30,704 nt of DNA. It comes from an uncultured Clostridia bacterium (GTDB lineage Bacteria; Bacillota; Clostridia; Christensenellales; UBA1242). Positions 25,134-30,704 of this stretch are shown here, one piece after another (within the stretch, counting starts at the first letter, position 1; every line of letters begins with the position of its first letter). A program made the translations under genes and the position numbers. Where the stretch lies: positions 1-30,704 of the forward strand of contig CALWFX010000049.1 in the NCBI GenBank assembly GCA_944377765.1. The letters run 5' to 3'. The notes under the pieces are model-generated. The model had not been told where the DNA came from. It saw only the letters and a program-made list of their open reading frames with translations, and did not search any database.

Positions 25134-25193
25134 ATTTATATATAGATATATTACTAATAAATTAGGTTATTTAGGCTATTAAAAGGGGATGCT

Positions 25194-27200
25194 ATGGCTG
25201 AAAAAAAGAAATCAGGACTTAAAAAAATTTTGCTCACAATTTTAATATTGGCAGTTATTGGCTACATTGCTGCGGTATGTATTATATATTTTACTGGCGA
25301 AAATGTGGAATTTACCGAAGTGCTGACAAATGAATATGCATTTCTTGGGCTTGGTGTGGGAGCAGTGCTTGGAATTGTTTTTCTTTTTATGACAAGAAAG
25401 AAAACATCAACATCAATGGTTGGTGGAAAAACAGTTGGTAAAACTGCCGAAGGCGTGGAAATGGATATTTCTTATAACGCCAAACTTTTAAAAGGTGATG
25501 ATTTAAAAAAGCAATATGGAATTATAAGCACAACATGGTCACAATTACCATCGTTGAAAAACACTGGGCTTGTTGTTCAAAATACTGTTCATAATGGAAA
25601 GTATGATATTTGTATGAAAGATGAATTTCATGCCATGGTCATTGGTGCAACCGCTTCTGGTAAAACATCTTTAACCATTTTGCCAACCATAAGAATTTTT
25701 GGGCATTCAGGAGAAAAACCGGATATGGTTATTTCCGACCCAAAAGGCGAACTATATCAAAAAACAGCAAACATATTAAAAGAAGAAGGTTACAGAGTTT
25801 ATAAATACGATTTGAGAGAACCTTTCACTTCTTCGCGTTGGAATCCTATGTCTCATGCCTATGATTTATATCATAAGTCTTTGAATTTTCCTAATGAAGT
25901 AAAAAAATGCACAAATGGCACAAGTCCACAAAAATCAGGTTACCAAATTATCAATGGTGAAAAATATGGTAACGAATGGTATGGTTTCAATGGTGTGGCA
26001 TATCCTGATGTTGACCAAGTGAAAACAGCAGTTGTAAGCACTCAGGAATATTATAAAGATTTGGCATATAGCGAATTGAAGGAAGTTGCCAGCACTCTTT
26101 GTCCAAGAAGTCAAGCAAATGATCCAACTTGGGAAGATGGGGCGAAAGATTTCCTTTATGGTGTTATGCTTGCCATGCTTGAAGACAGTGCCAATCCTGA
26201 ACTTGGCATGACAAGAGAAAAATTTAATTTCTATAATGTATACAGAATTTGTATGTATCGCGACCTTGACCCAGACAATCCTTTTGAAACTTTAAGAAAA
26301 TATTTGCTTGAAGGAAGGGATGAAAGGAAAAGTGAAGTTTCTCAGTTGACATCTGGTGTTGTTAATACTGCTGTGAACACATCAAAATCATATTTCAGTG
26401 TGCTTAGTGGTAAAATTAACTTTATGCAAGATGTTGGTATATCATATTTGACATCTGATAATGATATTGACTTTAGTGATTTTACTGACAAACCTTCAGT
26501 TTTATACATCTGTATTCCAGATGATAAGGAAGAAAGATATACTCTTGCCAACCTTTGTATTTCTCAACTTTATAAGAGATTGGTTGATAAGGCCAATTCA
26601 TATAATTCAAAAAAATTACCTCGCCATGTTTACTTTATTTTGGATGAATTTGGTAATATGCCACCAATTCCAAAATTTGACAGTATGATTACAGTTTCTC
26701 GTTCAAGAAACATTATTTACGAACTTGCCATTCAGTCTTACACACAACTTGAATCAAAATATGGCAAAGAAGCATCAGAAACAATTAAAGGTAACTGCAA
26801 CATTCAAATGTTTATCGGAACTGATGACCAAAACACAAGAGATGATTTCTCAAAGCGTTGCGGAGATGTTCAATTGCTTTATGAAGAAGTCAGTAAGTCC
26901 AAAAATGAAAAGAATTCCGATGGAAATTCCAAAAATATTTCCACTCAAAGAACAACTCGTCCACTTATCACACCATATGAACTTGGGCAATTGCCTTTTG
27001 GAACAGTTATAGTTAAAATTTACAGACTTCAACCAGCAAAAATTGAACTTACAAGAGTTGATAAGGTTCCATTTTTCCATGTCAACGATGTAAAGCCTCA
27101 GGTTGGAATTATGAAAAGTCTTGACAAACAAAAAGTTTATTATGATATTAGGGAAAGGAATAAAAAACTTTTAAAAAGTTCCAACCCATTTGATTTTTAA
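25194..27200 (+). CDS. VirD4/TraG-type coupling ATPase, orphan
   Basis: Membrane-anchored hexameric DNA-pump family; in conjugation and type IV secretion these proteins hand DNA or protein substrates to the transport channel. It has 668 residues. Two N-terminal helices at about 11-33 and 46-66 form the anchor. Walker A is G151-ATASG-K157-T-S in HAMVIGATASGKTS; SDPKGELYQKTANIL follows, as in TraG/VirD4. The inserted all-helical domain lies at about 270-360, and Walker B is FILD484-E485 in YFILDEFGNMPPIPKFD. SRSRNIIYELAIQSYTQLESKYG and the TGDTDDQNT-like GTDDQNTRDDFSKRCG complete the motor domain. The C-terminus is short. No relaxase, VirB-type gene, integrase or replication gene is seen within the window, so it stands alone, with its own promoter and terminator. 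Whether it still moves DNA, exports proteins or does something else cannot be told from sequence. Confidence 0.9.
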   Translation: MAEKKKSGLKKILLTILILAVIGYIAAVCIIYFTGENVEFTEVLTNEYAFLGLGVGAVLGIVFLFMTRKKTSTSMVGGKTVGKTAEGVEMDISYNAKLLKGDDLKKQYGIISTTWSQLPSLKNTGLVVQNTVHNGKYDICMKDEFHAMVIGATASGKTSLTILPTIRIFGHSGEKPDMVISDPKGELYQKTANILKEEGYRVYKYDLREPFTSSRWNPMSHAYDLYHKSLNFPNEVKKCTNGTSPQKSGYQIINGEKYGNEWYGFNGVAYPDVDQVKTAVVSTQEYYKDLAYSELKEVASTLCPRSQANDPTWEDGAKDFLYGVMLAMLEDSANPELGMTREKFNFYNVYRICMYRDLDPDNPFETLRKYLLEGRDERKSEVSQLTSGVVNTAVNTSKSYFSVLSGKINFMQDVGISYLTSDNDIDFSDFTDKPSVLYICIPDDKEERYTLANLCISQLYKRLVDKANSYNSKKLPRHVYFILDEFGNMPPIPKFDSMITVSRSRNIIYELAIQSYTQLESKYGKEASETIKGNCNIQMFIGTDDQNTRDDFSKRCGDVQLLYEEVSKSKNEKNSDGNSKNISTQRTTRPLITPYELGQLPFGTVIVKIYRLQPAKIELTRVDKVPFFHVNDVKPQVGIMKSLDKQKVYYDIRERNKKLLKSSNPFDF

Positions 27201-27228
27201 AAAATATGCTTAGGCATATTTTTTCATT
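27199..27228 (+). terminator. Terminator of the VirD4-like gene
   Basis: AAAAAATATGC (27199-27209), loop TTAG, GCATATTTTTT (27214-27224). The stem begins within the stop codon. Confidence 0.9.
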
Positions 27229-27240
27229 TATTTTTCAGTG

Positions 27241-27269
27241 TCAACATAGATTTTTTTATCATACATAAT
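27241..27269 (+). promoter_or_regulatory. Weak promoter candidate for the 152-aa gene
   Basis: TCAACA (27241-27246, 4/6), 17-nt spacer, CATAAT (27264-27269). An alternative -10 is TATCAT (27257-27262). Either gives a transcript starting at or within a few bases of the ATG at 27273, and no ribosome site is visible. Confidence 0.35.
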
Positions 27270-27272
27270 GAC

Positions 27273-27731
27273 ATGGAAAAATATAATGATGAAAGAATGC
27301 CAGAAAATTTCGAACAAATGGCAAGAGCATATTCAAAATCGTTAAAAAACAAGGGCTTTGTGTTTATTAAGTTGGAAGACGAAGAATATTCTCTTTTACT
27401 TGATGAAGTGGCAATTTTATTTTGCAAAATTCTTGCAGTTATCGACAAATTGAAAACACATTTCAATTGTGAAAAGTTAAAAGAATTGACAATTAAAAAC
27501 CAACAAGAATTTAAAAGAAAATTTAACCATTGTCATGATTTTTGCTATAAATGCGTGGAAAATATTGATCTTGCTTTTTTATCGCTTATAAGTTTGGAAA
27601 ATATGCTCACTCTTAAACTTATGATATTGGCTGTTAAAAGTGGCGAACTTGAATTTTGCCATGGCATAATAACATCAAGAACTCATCTTTATGCTAACAG
27701 TTTTTCCACAGAAGGCTTTGTGCTTTCCTAA
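27273..27731 (+). CDS. Hypothetical helical protein
   Basis: Protein of 152 residues, all helical by appearance, with no signal peptide or clear membrane helix. The middle holds several Cys and His (FNCEKLKEL, FNHCHDFCYKCVENID), and a hydrophobic stretch (LAFLSLISLENMLTLKLMILAV) lies near 110-130. The Cys/His spacing H-x-C-H-x3-C-x2-C could bind a metal, but no known finger fits. Start: ATG 27273 lacks a ribosome site; the next in-frame ATG at 27297 has none either, so the first is kept. It lies between the VirD4-like gene's terminator and the next promoter, so it is monocistronic. Function unknown; coding status is supported by length and compatible base composition only. Confidence 0.6.
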   Translation: MEKYNDERMPENFEQMARAYSKSLKNKGFVFIKLEDEEYSLLLDEVAILFCKILAVIDKLKTHFNCEKLKELTIKNQQEFKRKFNHCHDFCYKCVENIDLAFLSLISLENMLTLKLMILAVKSGELEFCHGIITSRTHLYANSFSTEGFVLS

Positions 27732-27775
27732 TTACAATAACTAAAATATTTAAAGTGCAACTTTTTATTTTTTGT

Positions 27776-27805
27776 TTGACAAAAATTCATTTTCTTGGCT
27801 ATAAT
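27776..27805 (+). promoter_or_regulatory. SigA promoter of the four-helix membrane protein gene
   Basis: Perfect TTGACA (27776-27781), 18-nt spacer, perfect TATAAT (27800-27805). Predicted +1 near 27812, immediately before the ribosome site AAAGGAA. Confidence 0.85.
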
Positions 27806-27826
27806 TAAAAAATAAAGGAAATGAAT

Positions 27827-28360
27827 ATGAAAAATAAAAACACATATCTTGCCTCTCTCGTTGGAACAGTGGTAAATGGTGCTCATACAGTCGCCCTTAT
27901 TTACTTAATTGTTCATTTGTTCTTAAGCCTTTCAATAGCAGGTGTCGACAAAACAAAACTTGGTGTGCAAATTGCACTATATTTTGCCATGTTGATTGTT
28001 GTTGGCGTGGCTTTAAGTTTATCAATAGTTTGTGTGGTATATGAATTGAGAGAAAAGCCTTTAACAAGTGAAGAAGGCAAGAGAATTGTTTTATCGACTG
28101 TGTTTTTTGATTTCTTTGTTGCATTTTTGTTTTTTATTAATATCTTCACAGGTCAAACTGCCATGGGCGTGGTGTTTTATATAATTTGCTGTTTACTTCT
28201 TGTCCTATCTGGTGGACTTTATCTTATTGATTACAACAACAATATTAAAATGGAGAGAGATAGTAAAAATAAGATTGACAACACTGCAAGCATGGATGAT
28301 TCTTTTAAAAAGATTGAAGAAATTGTGTTTGAAGATAAGAAGAATGATAATGACAAATAA
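27827..28360 (+). CDS. Four-helix membrane protein of unknown function
   Basis: Protein of 177 residues. Two in-frame ATG codons lie at 27821 and 27827; the ribosome site AAAGGAA (27814-27820) touches the first and lies 6 nt before the second, so 27827 is chosen. Four hydrophobic helices are visible: about 9-38, 48-70, 87-107 and 112-134 of the longer form. They are followed by a charged cytoplasmic tail (KMERDSKNKIDN ... FEDKKNDNDK). The short loop after helix 2 (YELREKPLTSEEGKRIV) is charged. I do not recognise the family; the fold resembles small tetraspanning membrane proteins without catalytic residues. It has its own strong promoter and terminator. Confidence 0.75.
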   Translation: MKNKNTYLASLVGTVVNGAHTVALIYLIVHLFLSLSIAGVDKTKLGVQIALYFAMLIVVGVALSLSIVCVVYELREKPLTSEEGKRIVLSTVFFDFFVAFLFFINIFTGQTAMGVVFYIICCLLLVLSGGLYLIDYNNNIKMERDSKNKIDNTASMDDSFKKIEEIVFEDKKNDNDK

Positions 28361-28367
28361 ATTTATT

Positions 28368-28393
28368 AAATAGTGCTGATTGCACTATTTTTT
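28368..28393 (+). terminator. Terminator of the four-helix membrane protein gene
   Basis: AAATAGTGC (28368-28376), loop TGATT, GCACTATTTTTT (28382-28393). Confidence 0.9.
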
Positions 28394-28435
28394 ATATAAA
28401 ATATTCAAAAATATTGCAAAATTTTACAAAAACAT

Positions 28436-28464
28436 TTGTTTAATTTTTCAGTTTATGGTATAAT
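28436..28464 (+). promoter_or_regulatory. SigA promoter of the Spo0A-C-like gene
   Basis: TTGTTT (28436-28441), 17-nt spacer, perfect TATAAT (28459-28464). Predicted +1 near 28471, so the leader is about 125 nt long. Confidence 0.65.
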
Positions 28465-28470
28465 ATCAAA

Positions 28471-28595
28471 GTCAGTCCTAAAAAAGGCTATACCGCTTTA
28501 TAACAATTTAATTGTCAGCAATTAACTGAAAATATAGATAAAAATTGAGAGAAATCTCGTATATTTTTTCATTGCTTACATAAAAGGAGATTATA
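28471..28595 (+). promoter_or_regulatory. Long 5' leader with short hairpins, Spo0A-C-like gene
   Basis: Small inverted repeats: CCT...AGG around 28478-28487, CAATT/AATTG around 28504-28514, CAG...CTG around 28516-28528, and GAGA-GAAA-TCTC (28547-28558) with a GNRA-type loop, followed by GTATATTTTTTC. The last could act as a weak attenuator. I match it to no known riboswitch. The ribosome site AAAAGGAGA precedes the ATG. Confidence 0.35.
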
Positions 28596-28982
28596 ATGAC
28601 AAAAAAGAGTGAAATGGAAATGCGTATGATAATAAAACACAGTTTGATGCGAGTGGGATTTAAGGTTGACTCTGTGGGTTTTGCTTATTTATGCTATGCT
28701 GTTGAACTTGTTATTAAAAATCCTGATTTAATTCACAATATGTGTAAGGGCGTGTATGCCAAAGTGGGCGAAAAATTTTGTGTGCAAAATGACTTGACAA
28801 TAGAGCGAAATATTCGTTATGCGATTGATAAAACATATATAAATAAAAGTTTTGTTGAACTTAATCATATGTTTAACATGAACCTTTTCACCATCAATGA
28901 CAAACCAACCAATGGCGAACTTATTAAACTTATGGCAGAGTATTATAATATGTCTTTGTATAAAAAAGATTTAATTTGTTAG
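28596..28982 (+). CDS. Stand-alone Spo0A C-terminal (DNA-binding) domain protein
   Basis: Protein of 128 residues that aligns along nearly its whole length with the DNA-binding half of Spo0A, the sporulation master regulator. Matches include I..sL...GF....VGFAYLCYAVELVI (Spo0A: IHEIG...KGYLYLREAISMV), the stretch LIHNMCKGVYAKVGEKF, then LTIERNIRYAID at 67-78 (Spo0A ASRVERAIRHAIE, recognition helix), and KPTNGELIKLMAE at 103-115 (Spo0A KPTNSEFIAMVAD). The phosphoacceptor receiver domain (about 120 residues) and linker are absent. The start is fixed by AAAAGGAGA, and a promoter lies 125 nt upstream, so this is not a broken spo0A. The spacing and the Arg/Glu pattern of the helix are kept, so it should bind DNA, possibly 0A-box-like sites. 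Without a receiver it would be constitutive or controlled by level or partner. Confidence 0.85.
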   Translation: MTKKSEMEMRMIIKHSLMRVGFKVDSVGFAYLCYAVELVIKNPDLIHNMCKGVYAKVGEKFCVQNDLTIERNIRYAIDKTYINKSFVELNHMFNMNLFTINDKPTNGELIKLMAEYYNMSLYKKDLIC

Positions 28983-29003
28983 CACCATTGGTGTTTTTTA
29001 TTT
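28981..29003 (+). terminator. Terminator of the Spo0A-C-like gene
   Basis: AGCACC-ATT-GGTGTT (28981-28995, one G-T pair) followed by TTTTATTTTAT. It begins inside the stop codon. Confidence 0.8.
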
Positions 29004-29036
29004 TATACCAAAGATAAATTAAATTTCATATTTGTT

Positions 29037-29064
29037 TTGTTAAAAATACAATTTTTGGTATACT
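29037..29064 (+). promoter_or_regulatory. Promoter of the 283-aa anchored protein gene
   Basis: TTGTTA (29037-29042), 16-nt spacer, TATACT (29059-29064). Predicted +1 near 29071, at the ribosome site GGGAGA. Confidence 0.6.
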
Positions 29065-29081
29065 AAGTTTGGGAGATAAAT

Positions 29082-29933
29082 ATGGGCGTATTTTTGACAG
29101 TTGCCACAATTTTAATTGTTGTATTTTTTGTTGCAATAATTTGTTGGGCGTATTTTAAAGATTACAAAAAAAGAAATTTATCAAATTACACAGCAAACAT
29201 TGTGTTTGAAAAGTATAATAAAAAAATTGATAAGGTTATTGAACTTTTTAATAATGAAAGATTAACCAAAGAGTTGAATGGCTGTAAAATGACCATTGAA
29301 AAATTGGATAAACCAAATGAAAATCTAATTTTTCAAAATATTAAAACGATTGATAACCTTGAAGATAATTTTGAATTAATAAGTAACATTCAAAAGGAGT
29401 TTAAGCATAGGGGCATTGTTCAAGACAGGGTTACTCTTTTGAAAAAGCCTTTGACAATCTATGATTTAAGTGATTATGAATGCAAAGCGAAAAATCCAAA
29501 ACATAAGGCTATTTTGCAGTTTGAAAATGGATTAAAAAAAGTTGCTCTTGAAGAAAAATTTACAAAAATTTTAAGTGCAAGCCCTTGTTACAGTTTTGGT
29601 AATATATTTATGTTTTTACCAAACAATATTTTAAAAATAGATTTAGAAAACATTTTTGCGTGCGAAATTATTGATTATGATAAAATTGGCATAAAAGTTT
29701 GGCAGAGTGGAGAAGAGTGGATAGATTTTGATGGCTCATATGATTTGAATGAAACAGAGCATAAATTTCCTGAAGGTGCAGATGAAGAAAATATAGAAAT
29801 CAAGGAACTTGTCCTTCAAAAGAACTATGTTTTATCATTCACTTATGGCGTGATGACATATGATATAACCAGAAAGGAAGTTATAACAAAAAAGCAAGAA
29901 GAGTTGCAAAAACTAACAATGCGTAAATTTTAA
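29082..29933 (+). CDS. Membrane-anchored protein of unknown function
   Basis: Protein of 283 residues with one N-terminal helix at about 4-24 (LTVATILIVVFFVAIICWAYF). A basic stretch follows (KDYKKRN), which puts the C-terminal ~255 residues in the cytoplasm by the positive-inside rule. A helical segment at about 40-110 (KYNKKIDKVIELFNNERL, LISNIQKEFKHRG) precedes a beta-rich part at 150-283 (KAILQFENGLKKVAL, NIFMFLPNNILKIDLENIFACEIIDYDKIGIKVW). The later part reads like a small beta domain of the kind seen in hypothetical proteins that sense or bind at the membrane. I recognise no family. Ribosome site GGGAGA lies 5-6 nt before the ATG; it has its own promoter and terminator. Confidence 0.72.
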   Translation: MGVFLTVATILIVVFFVAIICWAYFKDYKKRNLSNYTANIVFEKYNKKIDKVIELFNNERLTKELNGCKMTIEKLDKPNENLIFQNIKTIDNLEDNFELISNIQKEFKHRGIVQDRVTLLKKPLTIYDLSDYECKAKNPKHKAILQFENGLKKVALEEKFTKILSASPCYSFGNIFMFLPNNILKIDLENIFACEIIDYDKIGIKVWQSGEEWIDFDGSYDLNETEHKFPEGADEENIEIKELVLQKNYVLSFTYGVMTYDITRKEVITKKQEELQKLTMRKF

Positions 29934-29952
29934 CAGGCAATGCCTGTTTTTA
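29932..29952 (+). terminator. Terminator of the 283-aa gene
   Basis: AACAGGC (29932-29938), loop AAT, GCCTGTTTTTATTTT. Overlaps the stop codon. Confidence 0.9.
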
Positions 29953-29994
29953 TTTTAAACTAGAAAAAGAGTTTTTTAATTTGCATTAAATTAT

Positions 29995-30024
29995 TTGCTA
30001 TAAGCAAGTTAAATTATGTATAAT
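29995..30024 (+). promoter_or_regulatory. Promoter of the anchored Ig-like protein gene
   Basis: TTGCTA (29995-30000, 4/6), 18-nt spacer, perfect TATAAT (30019-30024). Predicted +1 near 30031. The TTG at 30024-30026 shares its first base with this -10 box and cannot be on the transcript, which moves the start to ATG 30045. Confidence 0.65.
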
Positions 30025-30044
30025 TGTTCGGTAAAGTGCAAAAG

Positions 30045-30695
30045 ATGAAAAAGTTTTTAGTTGAAAATTGGAAATATTTTATTTTTCTACCAATCATTGT
30101 TGCTTTGGTTGTTGGACTTTATTTTTCTTTACCTAAAAGCAATGATAGCAAAGAAATTTATATAACTGCCAGCGATATAGAAGCAAAGGTTGGAGATTTA
30201 ATTTCAGTTAACTATTCAGTGAGTGATAAAAATGCTGTTTGTTCATTGTTAGTTTTAGACGAAGATATTGCAGTTGTTGATGATAATAAACTGCTTGCAG
30301 TAAGCGAAGGCAAAACAAAATTAATTATCGAAGCAAGCATGAACAACAAAACAACAAGTAAAACTATTGATGTTGTTGTTAGTGATAAGGAAGAAGAAAT
30401 ACCAAATAGTAACATAGATGAAAATGAAACACCTTTAGATTCAAGTGAAATTAAAGTTGTATGCTTAGGAAATGAGATAGATTATCTTCATTTTCTTTTG
30501 GGCGAATTTAAAGTTATCACAATAAATTGTAATTCAGCAGTTGAAGTTTCAACTTATGATTCTTCACTGATAATTGAAAAAATTGAAGGCATTGCAAACA
30601 CTTATAAAATAAGTTCAAATTCAAGCGGGTTATTTCAAATTATCATTAAATCGCAGGACGCAACAAAAATTTTAAAGGTGTTTGTAAATAATTAA
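30045..30695 (+). CDS. Membrane-anchored extracellular protein with Big2-like (Ig-like) domain
   Basis: Protein of 216 residues from ATG 30045 (the longer frame opening at TTG 30024 starts inside the promoter). Leader of about 14 nt with only a weak ribosome site. Residues 1-10 are basic, a helix spans about 11-29 (YFIFLPIIVALVVGLYF), and the rest is outside the cell. Residues about 38-108 fit a Big2-type Ig-like domain: IYITASDIEAKVGDLISVNYSV, DEDIAVVDDNKLLAVSEGKTKLIIEA and a final strand KTIDVVVSDKEEE. A Glu/Asn-rich linker (about 109-128) precedes a second beta-rich domain to the C-terminus. It lacks an LPxTG motif. It shares the N-anchored, Ig-like plan of the giant protein, so both may act at the cell surface. 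The gene is complete and ends 9 nt before the window edge. Confidence 0.78.
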   Translation: MKKFLVENWKYFIFLPIIVALVVGLYFSLPKSNDSKEIYITASDIEAKVGDLISVNYSVSDKNAVCSLLVLDEDIAVVDDNKLLAVSEGKTKLIIEASMNNKTTSKTIDVVVSDKEEEIPNSNIDENETPLDSSEIKVVCLGNEIDYLHFLLGEFKVITINCNSAVEVSTYDSSLIIEKIEGIANTYKISSNSSGLFQIIIKSQDATKILKVFVNN

Positions 30696-30704
30696 ACCAA
30701 ATAA

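Noticed and set aside
24929..25193. tRNA-Arg as an integration site for an element carrying the VirD4-like gene
   Set aside because: No integrase and no direct repeat of the tRNA 3' end was seen in the window, and the VirD4-like gene lies on the 5' side of the tRNA.
1..30704. CRISPR arrays, insertion sequences, prophage genes
   Set aside because: No regularly spaced identical repeats, transposase, integrase or phage structural motif was found on either strand.

Overview
This is an AT-rich, densely coded stretch of a low-GC Bacillota-type chromosome, most likely from an uncultured Clostridia-like lineage. The evidence is the rsmH / FtsL-like / PASTA-containing division PBP cluster, a glycine T-box leader, a YugP-type peptidase, an ABC-F protein, a Spo0A-type DNA-binding domain and strong SigA-type promoters (TTGACA-N17-TATAAT). 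TGA acts as a stop (for example in the two 4-nt ATGA overlaps), so the standard bacterial code applies. I cannot name the species.

Layout. (1) 1-3225: end of a division/cell-wall operon: rsmH (cut by the left edge), a bitopic FtsL-like protein, and a class B PBP with one PASTA domain. (2) 3265-4823: a YugP-type membrane Zn-peptidase, a 77-aa membrane protein, and a convergent unknown gene. (3) 4981-6560: T-box-controlled glycyl-tRNA synthetase. (4) 6648-9954, minus strand: an SDR oxidoreductase, and a two-gene unit of an unknown Lys-rich protein overlapping an ABC-F gene. (5) 10251-24130: the dominant feature, a 4143-residue membrane-anchored extracellular protein built of beta-rich modules, whose stop overlaps the start of a cardiolipin-synthase-type phospholipase D protein. 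(6) 24131-30695: a series of mostly monocistronic genes, nearly all with their own promoter and terminator: a Sel1-like protein, tRNA-Arg(UCG) on the minus strand, an orphan VirD4/TraG-type coupling ATPase, small unknowns, a stand-alone Spo0A C-terminal DNA-binding domain, and an anchored Ig-like (Big2-like) protein.

Most interesting points. The giant surface protein is translationally coupled to a cardiolipin synthase, and DnaA-box clusters lie in the intergenic regions on both sides of this pair. The downstream cluster has five TTATNCACA matches within 94 bp, four of them at 10-11 bp spacing. A receiver-less Spo0A-like regulator lies about 4 kb further on. A VirD4-like ATPase has no conjugation partners in the window. 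Two genes have perfect or near-perfect promoters placed so that the start codon coincides with the predicted +1, which suggests leaderless mRNAs. No CRISPR array, insertion sequence, integrase or rRNA gene was seen.
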